A stretch of DNA of 64,000 nt from Microbacterium luteolum (GTDB taxonomy: Bacteria; Actinomycetota; Actinomycetes; Actinomycetales; Microbacteriaceae): assembly GCF_039533965.1 (NCBI RefSeq), contig NZ_BAAAUN010000001.1:3508950-3572949 (forward strand), written 5' to 3'. Under the pieces are notes generated by a model that saw only the letters and a program-made list of their open reading frames with translations, made no database searches and was not told the origin of the DNA. Made by a program: the position numbers and the translations under genes. Below are positions 24,203 through 32,760 of this stretch, piece by piece. Numbering within the stretch: position 1 is the first letter of the stretch; each line of letters begins with the position of its first letter.

Positions 24203-24808
24203 ATGTCCGTCCGCACACCTGATCCCGACCCGGAACCCGAAGACGACGGTCTCGGCGCCTTCCGCGATGCGAATCCGTCGGCACCCGGCTCGAACCCCGG
24301 GTGGCTGAGCGACATCGAGCTCGAAGAGGCGCGGCGGCATCTGCCGATGCTCTACGTCGAGGCGATCCCGGTGCGCACCGACGGTTCCGGTCAGGTGACC
24401 GAGGTCGGCATCCTGCTGCGCTCGACGCCGATGGGTGAGATGACGCGCACGATCGTCTCTGGTCGCGTGCGCTTCGGCGAGACCATCCGCGACGCGCTCT
24501 TCCGTCATGTCGAGAACGATCTCGGCCCGATGGCGTTCCCGCTCCTTCCGCCGCAGCCGCTGCCGTTCACGGTGGCCGAGTACTTCCCCATCCCGGGAGT
24601 GAGCGCGTACCACGACGACCGCCAGCACGCGGTGTCGCTCGCCTTCGTCGTGCCCGTGACCGGTACGTGCGAGCCGCGTCAGGACGCGCTCGAGGTGACC
24701 TGGTTCCCGCCCGAGGCTGCGGCATCCGACGCGGTCGCCGCCGAGATGGAGGGCGGCCGCGGCACGCTCATCCGCCTGGCTCTCGCGAACCTCGGACTGC
24801 TCCGCTAG
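24203..24808 (+). CDS. NUDIX-like hydrolase family protein (DUF4916)
   Basis: A 201-residue protein with a polar acidic N-terminus and then a DUF4916/NUDIX-type fold: WLSDIELEEARRHLPMLYVEAIP, strands with TEVGILLRSTPMGEM, an RTIVSGRVRFGETIRDALFRHVENDLG region standing where the NUDIX box should be, and EVTWFPPEAAASD at the end. The box departs from the canonical GX5EX7REUXEEXGU. So hydrolase activity on nucleoside diphosphates may be weak or changed. Start ATG 24203. Stands alone, before the amine operon. Confidence 0.85.
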   Translation: MSVRTPDPDPEPEDDGLGAFRDANPSAPGSNPGWLSDIELEEARRHLPMLYVEAIPVRTDGSGQVTEVGILLRSTPMGEMTRTIVSGRVRFGETIRDALFRHVENDLGPMAFPLLPPQPLPFTVAEYFPIPGVSAYHDDRQHAVSLAFVVPVTGTCEPRQDALEVTWFPPEAAASDAVAAEMEGGRGTLIRLALANLGLLR

Positions 24809-24885
24809 ACCCCCGCACGCCGACTGCCGGCATGCCCCTCGCGTGATGTGAAGGGGCCTCTTCGGCGTGCGACTCTTGCGCTGGC

Positions 24886-24920
24886 TGGACTAATGGGCTA
24901 GAAAGTAGACCATTAGTCCA
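24886..24920. promoter_or_regulatory. GntR-type operator in front of the amine operon
   Basis: TGGACTAATGG (24886-24896) and CCATTAGTCCA (24910-24920) are perfect 11-bp inverted repeats with a 13-nt spacer, 20 nt upstream of the permease ATG. The likely binder is the GntR/FCD regulator coded at the end of the same operon. A -10-like TAGAAA at 24899 lies inside the spacer, so binding would block transcription. Confidence 0.75.
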
Positions 24921-24939
24921 ATCGGCAAAGGATGTTCGC

Positions 24940-26424
24940 ATGGATGCTTCGACAACGACGTCGCGCAGCGCAGGAACAGGACAGGACCGCAGCCTCCGCG
25001 GAAACCTCGGGGCGGTCTCGGTCACCTTCATGGTGATCGCCGCGGCCGCGCCGCTCACGGTGGTCGGCGGCCTCGTGCCGATCGGCTATCTCGTGGGGAA
25101 CGGCATCGGATTCCCGGTCATGTTCCTCGTCGCCACCGTGATCCTGCTGCTCTTCTCGGTGGGCCTCACGGCGATGAGCCGCTATCTCCCCAAGGCGGGA
25201 TCCTTCTTCGTCTTCGCCACGCATGGACTCGGCCGTACTCCGGGCCTCGCCACGGCGTATCTCGCCCTCATCTGCTACACGACCGTGCAGATCGCGGTGT
25301 TCTCCTACCTGGGGGCGACGATCAGCTCCAGCATCGCCCTCCTGGGCGGCCCCGAGATCCCGTGGTGGCTGCTCACGCTCGCCACCGTCGCGATCGTCGG
25401 CGCTCTCGGGTACCGGCAGATCGAGCTCAGCTCCCGCGTGCTCGTGGTCGTGCTGCTCGCCGAGATCGGCATCGTCGTGCTGCTGGGCATCGTGATCCTG
25501 CTCACCGGGGGAGCGGATGGCGTGACCTTCGGCTCGTTCCTGTTGCAGAACGTGCTCTCTGGAGCCCCCGCTCTCGGCCTCATGTTCGCCATCGCGAGCT
25601 TCATCGGGTTCGAGTCGACGGTCGTCTACCGTGACGAGGTGCGCACGCCGGAGCGCACGATCCCGCGCGCCACCTACGCCTCCGCGATCGTCATCGGCGT
25701 GTTCTACGCGTTCGCCGCCTGGGCGATCGTGATCGGCGTCGGCGAAGGCGCGATCATCGACGAGGCGGCCGCCGACCCCACGACGCTGATCACCCGCGTG
25801 ACCGAGCAGTACCTCGGCCCGGTCGGCTCGATCGCCGTCGCCGTCCTGTTCCTCGGCAGCATGTTCGCGGCGGTCCTCTCGCTGCACAACGTGCTGACCC
25901 GCTACCACCACGCGATGGCCAACGCCCGCGTGCTGCCGCACCGCGTCGGCGGCGTGCACTCGCGCCACGGTTCGCCTCACGTCGCCTCGATCGTGCAGGT
26001 GGCGACCTCCGGCCTCGCGATCATCGTGCTCGCGCTGATCGGCTTCGCGCCGGAGAACATCTTCGCCTGGTTCGCCGGCATCGGGACGCTCGCGATCGTC
26101 ATCCTCATGGCGGTCACCTGCCTCGCGGTCGTCGTGTACTTCGGCCGTACGCGCCAGCTGCGGAGCCCGTGGCACACCGTCATCGCTCCCGTCCTGGGCT
26201 TCCTCGGGCTGGCCGTCTCCGCCGTGCTCATCGCCGCCAACTTCCCGCTGCTCGTGAGCGACGTCGATGCCGAGGGGAACCCCGCCTGGGGTCCGATCAG
26301 CGTCACGCTGGTGGCCGTCGTCGTCCTCGCGCCCGTGATCGGCCTCGTGCAGGCCGCCGTCATGCGGGCGAAGGCCCCCGAGGCGTACGCGCAGATCATG
26401 CGCCGCTTCGACGAGAACGCCTGA
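24940..26424 (+). CDS. APC-family amino acid/amine permease
   Basis: A 494-residue transporter with about 12 hydrophobic helices. A conserved APC start (SLRGNLGAVSVTFMVIAAAAPL), the motif GFESTVVYRDEVRTPERTIPRA in the middle (FESTVVYRDE) and the PuuP/GabP-like later helices are seen. It sits at the front of an operon with a PuuD-like hydrolase and a GS-like ligase. So an amine or amino alcohol is the likely substrate. ATG 24940 follows a strong inverted-repeat operator and an AAAGGA ribosome site. Confidence 0.9.
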   Translation: MDASTTTSRSAGTGQDRSLRGNLGAVSVTFMVIAAAAPLTVVGGLVPIGYLVGNGIGFPVMFLVATVILLLFSVGLTAMSRYLPKAGSFFVFATHGLGRTPGLATAYLALICYTTVQIAVFSYLGATISSSIALLGGPEIPWWLLTLATVAIVGALGYRQIELSSRVLVVVLLAEIGIVVLLGIVILLTGGADGVTFGSFLLQNVLSGAPALGLMFAIASFIGFESTVVYRDEVRTPERTIPRATYASAIVIGVFYAFAAWAIVIGVGEGAIIDEAAADPTTLITRVTEQYLGPVGSIAVAVLFLGSMFAAVLSLHNVLTRYHHAMANARVLPHRVGGVHSRHGSPHVASIVQVATSGLAIIVLALIGFAPENIFAWFAGIGTLAIVILMAVTCLAVVVYFGRTRQLRSPWHTVIAPVLGFLGLAVSAVLIAANFPLLVSDVDAEGNPAWGPISVTLVAVVVLAPVIGLVQAAVMRAKAPEAYAQIMRRFDENA

Positions 26425-26458
26425 CCCACGACCCCGACCCCGACCACGCAGACGAAGG

Positions 26459-27232
26459 ATGGACATCATCGGCACTTCCGCCCTGGCCCGCCCCCTGATC
26501 GGCATCTCCGGTCGACGACTGCGGGGCGCCGCGATCGGCGCACCGCACGGCTTCGCCGACGCGCCGCTCGAGGCATATCTCAGCGAGTACTCGACATCCG
26601 TTCTCCGTGCCGGCGGCCTGCCGGTGCACCTGCCCATGGATGCTGCGCCGGCGGAGCTCGTCGAGCGCCTCGACGGCGTCGTGATCGTCGGCGGCGATGA
26701 TGTGGACCCGCGTCGTTACGGTCGGACGCCGGGGCCGTTCACACCGCTGATCGACCCGCAGCGAGATGAGTTCGAGGCCGGACTCATCGAGGCCGCGATC
26801 GACGGGGCCGTCCCGCTGCTCGGCGTCTGTCGCGGCGCCCAGCTCCTCAACGTCGTCCGCGGCGGCACGCTCCACCCGCACCTCGCTCACGGCGAGGGAG
26901 AGTCGCACGGCTCGTACGCCTACCCCCGTGCGCACCGCGTGCACGAGGTGCGCACGGCGGCGGGCAGCGTCGCGCACGCCCTCTACGGCGAGACGACGCG
27001 GGTCAACTCGTTCCACCATCAGGCGGTCGACGTGCCGGGGACCGGGATCGTGGTGACCGGCTGGGCGCCGGACGGGATCGTCGAGGCCATCGAGCTCGAA
27101 GGCCTCCCGGTCGTCGGGGTGCAGTGGCATCCCGAGGTCTTCGAGACCGATCCGGTCTTCGGCTGGCTGGTCGATCAGGCATCCGCCCGCACGACGCTCG
27201 CCGTCGTGTCCGCAACGCAGAACGTCGCCTAG
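26459..27232 (+). CDS. puuD: PuuD-like gamma-glutamyl amide hydrolase
   Basis: A 257-residue class I amidotransferase-like hydrolase (peptidase C26). The nucleophile Cys124 is in GVCRGAQLL, the His/Glu pair in VQWHPEVFETDP, and the GGDDVDPRRYG loop near 78-88 is typical for PuuD. PuuD frees glutamate from gamma-glutamyl-GABA in putrescine breakdown; here the related substrate may be a gamma-glutamyl amino acid made by the next genes. ATG 26459 follows GAAGGA closely. It is the second gene of the operon, 34 nt after the permease. Confidence 0.88.
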   Translation: MDIIGTSALARPLIGISGRRLRGAAIGAPHGFADAPLEAYLSEYSTSVLRAGGLPVHLPMDAAPAELVERLDGVVIVGGDDVDPRRYGRTPGPFTPLIDPQRDEFEAGLIEAAIDGAVPLLGVCRGAQLLNVVRGGTLHPHLAHGEGESHGSYAYPRAHRVHEVRTAAGSVAHALYGETTRVNSFHHQAVDVPGTGIVVTGWAPDGIVEAIELEGLPVVGVQWHPEVFETDPVFGWLVDQASARTTLAVVSATQNVA

Positions 27233-27255
27233 GCGTCACCGAGCAAGGAGAAGAA

Positions 27256-28020
27256 ATGCGACACGCAGACAAGAACGCCTTCATCACCGGCGCAGGCTCC
27301 GGGATCGGTCGCGAGACGGCCCTCCGCCTCGCGGGCGAGGGCGCCCGGGTTCTCGTCACCGACGTCTCGGCAGACGGTGCGGCCGAGACCGTGCGCCTCA
27401 TCGAGGAGGCCGGCGGCACCGCCGTCGCCGCCGTCGTCGACGTGCGGTCGCGGGACCAGATCCGCGCCGCCGTCGAACGCGCCCGCGAGGAATGGGGAGC
27501 GCTGCACCTGCTGATCAACAACGCCGGCGTCGTGACGGAGCACTCGTTCGAGACCCTCACCGAGGAAGCATGGGACTTCGTCTTCGACATCAACCTCAAG
27601 GGCCAGTTCCTCGTCGCCCAGGAAGTCGCCCCGCTCATCGCCGAATCCGGCGGCGGCGCGATCGTGAACCTCTCCACGGTCGAGGCCCTCGTCGTCGTGA
27701 CGAGCACCGGCACCGCGCAGCCGCACTACAACGCGAGCAAGGGCGGAGTGCCCATGCTCACCAAGGCTCTGGCGGTCGAGCTCGCCGCGAAGAACATCCG
27801 CGTCAACTGCGTCGCGCCCGGTCCCATCGCCACCGACTTCTTCGACTACGAGAGCGTCACGAGCGACGAGGCGCTGGAGTTCATGAAGCAGCGCCTGCTC
27901 GTGCCCCGGGTCGGGCTCCCCGCCGACATCGCGTCGGCCGTATCCTGGCTGCTCAGCGACGAGGCGTCCTGGATCGACGGCATCCAGCTCCCTGTCGACG
28001 GAGGGTGGCTGACACGATGA
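27256..28020 (+). CDS. Short-chain dehydrogenase/reductase
   Basis: A 254-residue classical SDR. The NAD(P)-binding motif TGAGSGIG (near 10-17), NNAG (about 91), the catalytic Ser near 144 (NLSTVEA region) and YNASK (Tyr about 160, Lys 164) and PGPIATDF are seen. It oxidises an alcohol or reduces a carbonyl. In this operon it stands between a gamma-glutamyl ligase and an aldehyde dehydrogenase, where an alcohol to aldehyde step would fit. ATG 27256 has a good CAAGGAGAAG site. It overlaps the GS gene start by 4 nt. Confidence 0.9.
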   Translation: MRHADKNAFITGAGSGIGRETALRLAGEGARVLVTDVSADGAAETVRLIEEAGGTAVAAVVDVRSRDQIRAAVERAREEWGALHLLINNAGVVTEHSFETLTEEAWDFVFDINLKGQFLVAQEVAPLIAESGGGAIVNLSTVEALVVVTSTGTAQPHYNASKGGVPMLTKALAVELAAKNIRVNCVAPGPIATDFFDYESVTSDEALEFMKQRLLVPRVGLPADIASAVSWLLSDEASWIDGIQLPVDGGWLTR

Positions 28021-29390
28021 TCGATGATGTACGCCTCGCGCCCGAGGAGCTCGAGGCCGCCGGCATCCGCACGGTGATCGTCGCGACGCCCGACATGCAA
28101 GGGCGCCTCGTCGGCCGGCGCATCCCCGTCGAGGGGTTCGGTCGTGTGGTCGAGAACGGCGTCGACATCTGCACCTGCGCATGGTCGTGGGACATCGAGC
28201 AGGGCCTCGAGCTGATCGACGCAAATCGGTTCGCCCTCTGCGGCATGCACAACGGCGTGCCCGACGTGACGCTCATCCCCGATCTCGAGACCCTCCGCCC
28301 CGCGGCGTGGCTCGAGGGTGTCGCGATCTGCCTCGCCGACCCGGTCGACGTGCACTCGCACGAGCCCATGCCGATCTCGCCCCGTGTGCTCCTGAAGCAG
28401 GAGCTCGCGCGCCTCCGCGAGAGAGGACTCACCCCGCTCGCGGGGACCGAGCTCGAGTTCTACCTGTTCCGCAACGACCCTCGGGAGCTTCGTCGTTCGG
28501 GCTTCCGCGACCTCGACCCGACCACGCTCACCCCCTCGGACTTCCTGATCCACGAGGGGAACCTCTACGAGCCGTTCTTCCAGAAGCTGCGCTCCGACCT
28601 CCGTGCCAGCGGCATCCTCGTCGAGACCGCGCAGAGCGAGTGGGGACTCGGGCAGTGGGAGATGACGTTCGAGTACGGGGATCCGCTGGAGATGGCCGAC
28701 CGGCACGCGCTCTACAAGCTGGCCGTGCGCGACACCGCGGCGCGCGCCGGCATGTCGGCGACGTTCATGGCCCGGCCGCTCAACGACCAGCCGGGGTCGT
28801 CCTGCCACGTGCACGTGTCGTTCGTGGACGAGCAGGGCACGGCGGTGTTCTGGGACGAGTCGGCCGACGATCACCTCAGCGGGCGGATGCGGGCGGCGAT
28901 CGCCGGGGCGCTCGAGCACGCGCCCGCACTGATGGCGTGGTACGCCCCGACCGTGAACGCCTACCGTCGCAGCAACTCCGCCGACGTCGCGGGGAACGGG
29001 CGCACCTGGGGCTTCGACAACCGCACGACGACCGTGCGCGTGGTCGGGCACTCGCCGAAGGCGCTGCGGTTCGAGTTCCGTCTCCCCGGGGCCGACACGA
29101 ACCCGTACTTCACCCTCACCGGGCTCCTGGCGTCGGCGCGCGACGGCATGGACAAGGACACCGCGCTCGCGGATCCCGTGACCGGCAGCGCCTACGACCT
29201 GCCCGGTGACGGAGCGATGCCCGCGGATCCACGTCAGGCGAGCATCCTGTTCGGCGAGAGCACGCTGGTGCAGGAGCTCCTCACGCCCGACGTCATCTCG
29301 CACCAGCAGGTGCTGCTCGAGCACGAGTGGACGACGTTCATGTCCCGTGTCACGGACTGGGACCTGCACCGCTACTTCGATCGGATCTGA
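28017..29390 (+). CDS. Glutamine synthetase-like gamma-glutamyl amine ligase (GlnA3/GlnA4/PuuA type)
   Basis: A 457-residue member of the glutamine synthetase family, in the branch of PuuA, IpuC and actinobacterial GlnA3/GlnA4. The N-terminal beta-grasp lies in residues 1-110, and the catalytic part has GTELEFYLF, ETAQSEWGLGQWEMTFEYGDPLE (in parts QSEWGLGQ and EMTFEYGD), PGSSCHVHVS and NGRTWGFDNRTTTVRV. These bind ATP, glutamate and an amine in place of ammonia. The ATG 28017 overlaps the SDR stop (ATGA). It is predicted to add glutamate to the amine group of the imported substrate, with ATP. Confidence 0.88.
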   Translation: MIDDVRLAPEELEAAGIRTVIVATPDMQGRLVGRRIPVEGFGRVVENGVDICTCAWSWDIEQGLELIDANRFALCGMHNGVPDVTLIPDLETLRPAAWLEGVAICLADPVDVHSHEPMPISPRVLLKQELARLRERGLTPLAGTELEFYLFRNDPRELRRSGFRDLDPTTLTPSDFLIHEGNLYEPFFQKLRSDLRASGILVETAQSEWGLGQWEMTFEYGDPLEMADRHALYKLAVRDTAARAGMSATFMARPLNDQPGSSCHVHVSFVDEQGTAVFWDESADDHLSGRMRAAIAGALEHAPALMAWYAPTVNAYRRSNSADVAGNGRTWGFDNRTTTVRVVGHSPKALRFEFRLPGADTNPYFTLTGLLASARDGMDKDTALADPVTGSAYDLPGDGAMPADPRQASILFGESTLVQELLTPDVISHQQVLLEHEWTTFMSRVTDWDLHRYFDRI

Positions 29391-29391
29391 C

Positions 29392-30834
29392 ATGACCTAT
29401 CCCGCCCTGCGCACCTGGATCGGCGGCGTCGCCGAGGAGAGCCCCGAGAGCGACGGCACGTGGCTGCACGACCCGAACACGGGGGAGAGGCTGGCCGCCT
29501 CTGCGTCGAGCACGCTCGATCAAGTCGACCGCGCCGTGGCCGCTGCGCAGGAGGCGCACGACGACGCGCGCTGGCGCAGCCTCGCGCCGGAGCGCCGGGC
29601 CGAGAAGCTCATCGCCCTCGCCGACTGGCTGGACGAGCGCGCCGAGGAGATCGCCCGGCTGGACGCCCTCAACAGCGGAGTCCCGATCTCGATCACACGA
29701 CTGTTCGGCGGGGCGAACGGCGGAACGCTGCGGGATGCCGCGCGGCGAGCGGTGGAGGTCGGCGATGTGCGCGACCTGCCCTCCACGCAGGGCGGCGTGC
29801 GACTGCACCGGGTGCCGTGGGGACCGACCGCGCTGATCCTGCCCTGGAACGCTCCTTCGGCCATGGCCGTCAAGAAGACGGCGTTCGCGCTCGCGGCAGG
29901 AGCGACAGTGGTGCTGAAGCCCTCGTCGTTCTCGCCGTGGAGCGCTCAGCTCCTGCTCGAGGGCGTGCACGCGGCGGGCATCCCCGACGGGGTGGTCGGG
30001 CTCGTGCAGGGCAGCGGAGGGATCGGACGCGCCCTGGTCGCCGACGAGCGGATCGCCGCGATCTCGATGACGGGTTCCACGCCGACGGGCCGGGCGATCG
30101 CCGCGACGGCCGCCCCGCGCTTCGCCCGGCTCCAGCTGGAGCTCGGCTCCAACAACGCGGCGATCGTCCGTGCGGATGCCGACCTGGAGGCTGCGGCGAA
30201 GGCGCTGACCGACGGGGTTCTCAAGCTGTCAGGTCAGTGGTGCGAGGCGCCGCGGCGCGTGCTCGTCGACCGGGAACGTCGCGACGAGTTGGCGGCACTG
30301 CTGATCGCCGAGTTCGGGCGGCGCGTGATCGGCTCGAGCCTCGACGATGCGACCGAGGTGGGGCCCGTCGCCTTCGCCGCCCGCCGCGATGAGCTCGCCG
30401 CACAGCGGGACCGGCTGGCGGATGCCGGAGCCGAGGTGCTGAGCGTCTCGCAGACTCCGGCGCAGGGGTGGTTCTTCGCACCGACGGTGGCAGTGCTCGA
30501 CGGGCCGGGTCTCGCCGACGAGGTGTTCGGACCGATGCTGCTCGTGGGCGGGTACGCCGACGAGGACGAAGCCGTCGCCCTCGCGAACACCGGCCAGGTC
30601 GGGCTCGCCGGCTACGTCTTCGGCGCGGACGAGGAAGCTGCGGCCGCACTCGGCACCCGGCTCGTCGCGGGAGAGGTCAAGGTCAACGGCACGAGCGTGC
30701 TCGACATGTCGCCGGAATCGGCGCAGAGCTTCTTCGGCGCGAGCGGTCTGGGCGGGCACGGAGACGCCGATGTGCTTGACTTCTTCGTGGGGAAGCAGGT
30801 CGTGGGCTCCGATCGCCCAGGGCTCCCCCTCTGA
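29392..30834 (+). CDS. Aldehyde dehydrogenase
   Basis: A 480-residue NAD(P)-dependent aldehyde dehydrogenase. Motifs: LPWNAPSAMAVKKTAFALA (cofactor cleft), GSTPTGRAI, the Glu in LQLELGSNNAAIV, the catalytic Cys in SGQWCEAPRR near 281 and the DEVFGPML stretch near 380. It oxidises an aldehyde to an acid. In the operon it follows the SDR and the ligase, so gamma-glutamylated aldehyde is a good substrate. ATG 29392 begins one base after the GS stop. Confidence 0.92.
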   Translation: MTYPALRTWIGGVAEESPESDGTWLHDPNTGERLAASASSTLDQVDRAVAAAQEAHDDARWRSLAPERRAEKLIALADWLDERAEEIARLDALNSGVPISITRLFGGANGGTLRDAARRAVEVGDVRDLPSTQGGVRLHRVPWGPTALILPWNAPSAMAVKKTAFALAAGATVVLKPSSFSPWSAQLLLEGVHAAGIPDGVVGLVQGSGGIGRALVADERIAAISMTGSTPTGRAIAATAAPRFARLQLELGSNNAAIVRADADLEAAAKALTDGVLKLSGQWCEAPRRVLVDRERRDELAALLIAEFGRRVIGSSLDDATEVGPVAFAARRDELAAQRDRLADAGAEVLSVSQTPAQGWFFAPTVAVLDGPGLADEVFGPMLLVGGYADEDEAVALANTGQVGLAGYVFGADEEAAAALGTRLVAGEVKVNGTSVLDMSPESAQSFFGASGLGGHGDADVLDFFVGKQVVGSDRPGLPL

Positions 30835-30848
30835 TCGGAGGAGTGCGG

Positions 30849-31571
30849 ATGAGCGAGCGTGACGACGCGCCGCACGACTTCTCCCGTGCCGTGCTGCAGC
30901 CCGTGTCCGGGTATCAGGCCGTCGCCGGTTTCCTCCGGCGCGAGATGGCTCTCGGACGCATCCGGCCCGGCGATCGGCTTCCGCCGGAGCGGCGGCTCTC
31001 CGAGCAGCTGGGCGTCTCGCGCGAGACCCTCCGGCAGGCCCTGCGCATCCTCGAGGGGAGCGGTCAGATCGTGATCTCGCGCGGCGCGTCCGGCGGGGCG
31101 ATCGTGCAGGATGCCGCACTCGACCCGCGGCTCATCCGCGAAGAGGTCCGCACGCGCTCGGGCGAGATCGGCGAGCTCACCGAGTTCCGCGCGATCGTCG
31201 AATCCGGCGGGGCGGCGCTGGCCGCTGTCCGCCGCAGCGACGACGACCTGGAGGCGATGGCGCAGGCTCAGCGCGACCTCGCCGAGGCTGCCACGAAGGC
31301 GGAGTCGCGCATCGCCGACACGGACTTCCACATCGCGCTCGCCGAGGCGTCGGGCAATTCCTTCGTGCGCGACGCGGTCGAGGAGGCGAGGGTGCGGATG
31401 TTCGAGCCCGTCGACCTGATCAGCTTCGACTTCGTCAAGGAGTCGAGCTGGGACGCGCACGAGCAGATCCTCGAGGCCGTGCGCCGTGGCGATGCCGCAG
31501 CGGCGGATGCCGCGATGCGCGCGCATCTGCAGACGACGCGCGAGGAGTTCACCCGCGTCGTCGAATCCTGA
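30849..31571 (+). CDS. GntR/FCD-family transcriptional regulator
   Basis: A 240-residue FadR-subfamily regulator. The winged HTH is at about residues 15-85 (GRIRPGDRLPPERRLSEQLGVSRETLRQALRIL, split) and the helical FCD ligand domain follows (FRAIVESGGAALAA, DTDFHIALAEASGN with metal-binding Asp/His, HEQILEAVRRGDA). ATG 30849 has the site GGAGGAG; a GTG at 30843 lies inside that site. It is last in the operon and likely represses it by the 24886-24920 inverted repeat, released by the amine or its product. Confidence 0.93.
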   Translation: MSERDDAPHDFSRAVLQPVSGYQAVAGFLRREMALGRIRPGDRLPPERRLSEQLGVSRETLRQALRILEGSGQIVISRGASGGAIVQDAALDPRLIREEVRTRSGEIGELTEFRAIVESGGAALAAVRRSDDDLEAMAQAQRDLAEAATKAESRIADTDFHIALAEASGNSFVRDAVEEARVRMFEPVDLISFDFVKESSWDAHEQILEAVRRGDAAAADAAMRAHLQTTREEFTRVVES

Positions 31572-31607
31572 CGCGCGGGGGAGTCTCCGGGCGCGTGAGT
31601 CGCGCGC

Positions 31608-32675
31608 TCAGGCGCTGGTGAGGCGCGACAGCTCCGCCACGAAGGCGTCGACGTCGGACTCCTCGGTGTCGAAGCTGCACATCCAGCGGACCTCGTTGCG
31701 TGCGGCATCCCAGTCGTAGAAGCGGAACGACTCGCGCAGGCTGTCGGCGACGCCGTCGGGCAGCGTCGCGAAGACGCCGTTCGACTGGGTCGGCTGCGTG
31801 AAGCTCACGCCGCGGATCGAGCCGTCGGCGATGCCCGCCTCGACGGATGCCCGGAGTCGGGCGGCCATCGCGTTGGAGTGCCGCGCGTTGCGCAGCCACA
31901 GGTCACCCTCGAGCAGCGCGATCAGCTGTGCCGACACGAAGCGCATCTTCGAGGAGAGCTGCATGTTGAACTTGCGCGAGTAGATGAGGCCGTCGGATGC
32001 CGCGGGGTTCAGCACGACGACGGCCTCGCCGAGCATCGCGCCGTTCTTCGTGCCGCCGAAGCTGAGCACGTCGACGCCGGCGTCGCGTGTGAAGGCGCGC
32101 AGGGGCAGGTCGAGGGCCGCGGCCGCATTCGACAGACGCGCACCGTCGAGGTGCAGCTTCATGCCGCGCTCGTGGGCGTGGTCGGCGATCGCGCGGATCT
32201 CCTCGGCCGTGTAGAGGGTGCCGAGCTCGGTGGACTGCGTGATCGAGACGACGAGGGGCTGCGCGCGGTGCTCGTCGCCCCAGCCCCACGCCTCGAGATC
32301 GATGAGCTCGGGGGTGAGCTTTCCGTCGTCGGTGGGGACGGTGAGCAGCTTGAACCCGCCGATCTTCTCGGGGGCGCCGCCCTCGTCGACGTTGATGTGC
32401 GCGGTCGAGGCCGCGATCACCGCACCCCAGCGGGGGAGCATCGACTGGAGGCCCGTGACGTTCGCGCCGGTGCCGTTGAACACCGGGAAGGCCTGTACGC
32501 CTTCGCCGAACTGCGCCTGGAAGACCTCCTGCAGGCGCACGGTGTAGGCGTCCTCGCCGTAGGCCACCTGGTGGCCCCCGTTCGCCGCGGCGATCGCCGC
32601 GAGGACTTCGGGGTGGATGCCGGAGTAGTTGTCACTGGCGAATCCCCGGATCGCGGGGTCATGCGTAAGGCTCAC
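31608..32675 (-). CDS. ltaE: Threonine aldolase (low-specificity type)
   Basis: A 355-residue PLP enzyme that splits threonine or allo-threonine into glycine and acetaldehyde. The Lys for PLP is Lys210 in SFGGTKNGAML; other marks are SDNYSGIHPEV (14-24), the His in AAIAASTAHINVDEGG region and LHLDGARLSNA (Asp/Arg). Length and order match the family. It lies next to the amine operon, tail to tail with gntR; a role in glycine handling alongside that operon is possible but not proven. Confidence 0.93.
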   Translation of the reverse strand: MSLTHDPAIRGFASDNYSGIHPEVLAAIAAANGGHQVAYGEDAYTVRLQEVFQAQFGEGVQAFPVFNGTGANVTGLQSMLPRWGAVIAASTAHINVDEGGAPEKIGGFKLLTVPTDDGKLTPELIDLEAWGWGDEHRAQPLVVSITQSTELGTLYTAEEIRAIADHAHERGMKLHLDGARLSNAAAALDLPLRAFTRDAGVDVLSFGGTKNGAMLGEAVVVLNPAASDGLIYSRKFNMQLSSKMRFVSAQLIALLEGDLWLRNARHSNAMAARLRASVEAGIADGSIRGVSFTQPTQSNGVFATLPDGVADSLRESFRFYDWDAARNEVRWMCSFDTEESDVDAFVAELSRLTSA

Positions 32676-32760
32676 CGCACAAGCCTATGTCCCGGACGGG
32701 CACCGTCGGGCACGGCCGAGGGGGTTCCGGATGTCGGAGGGGGCACCTACCCTCGGAGAC

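Noticed and set aside
27846..29393. Long minus-strand open frame opposite the GS-like ligase
   Set aside because: No known motif, and composition is that of an antisense frame of a real gene.
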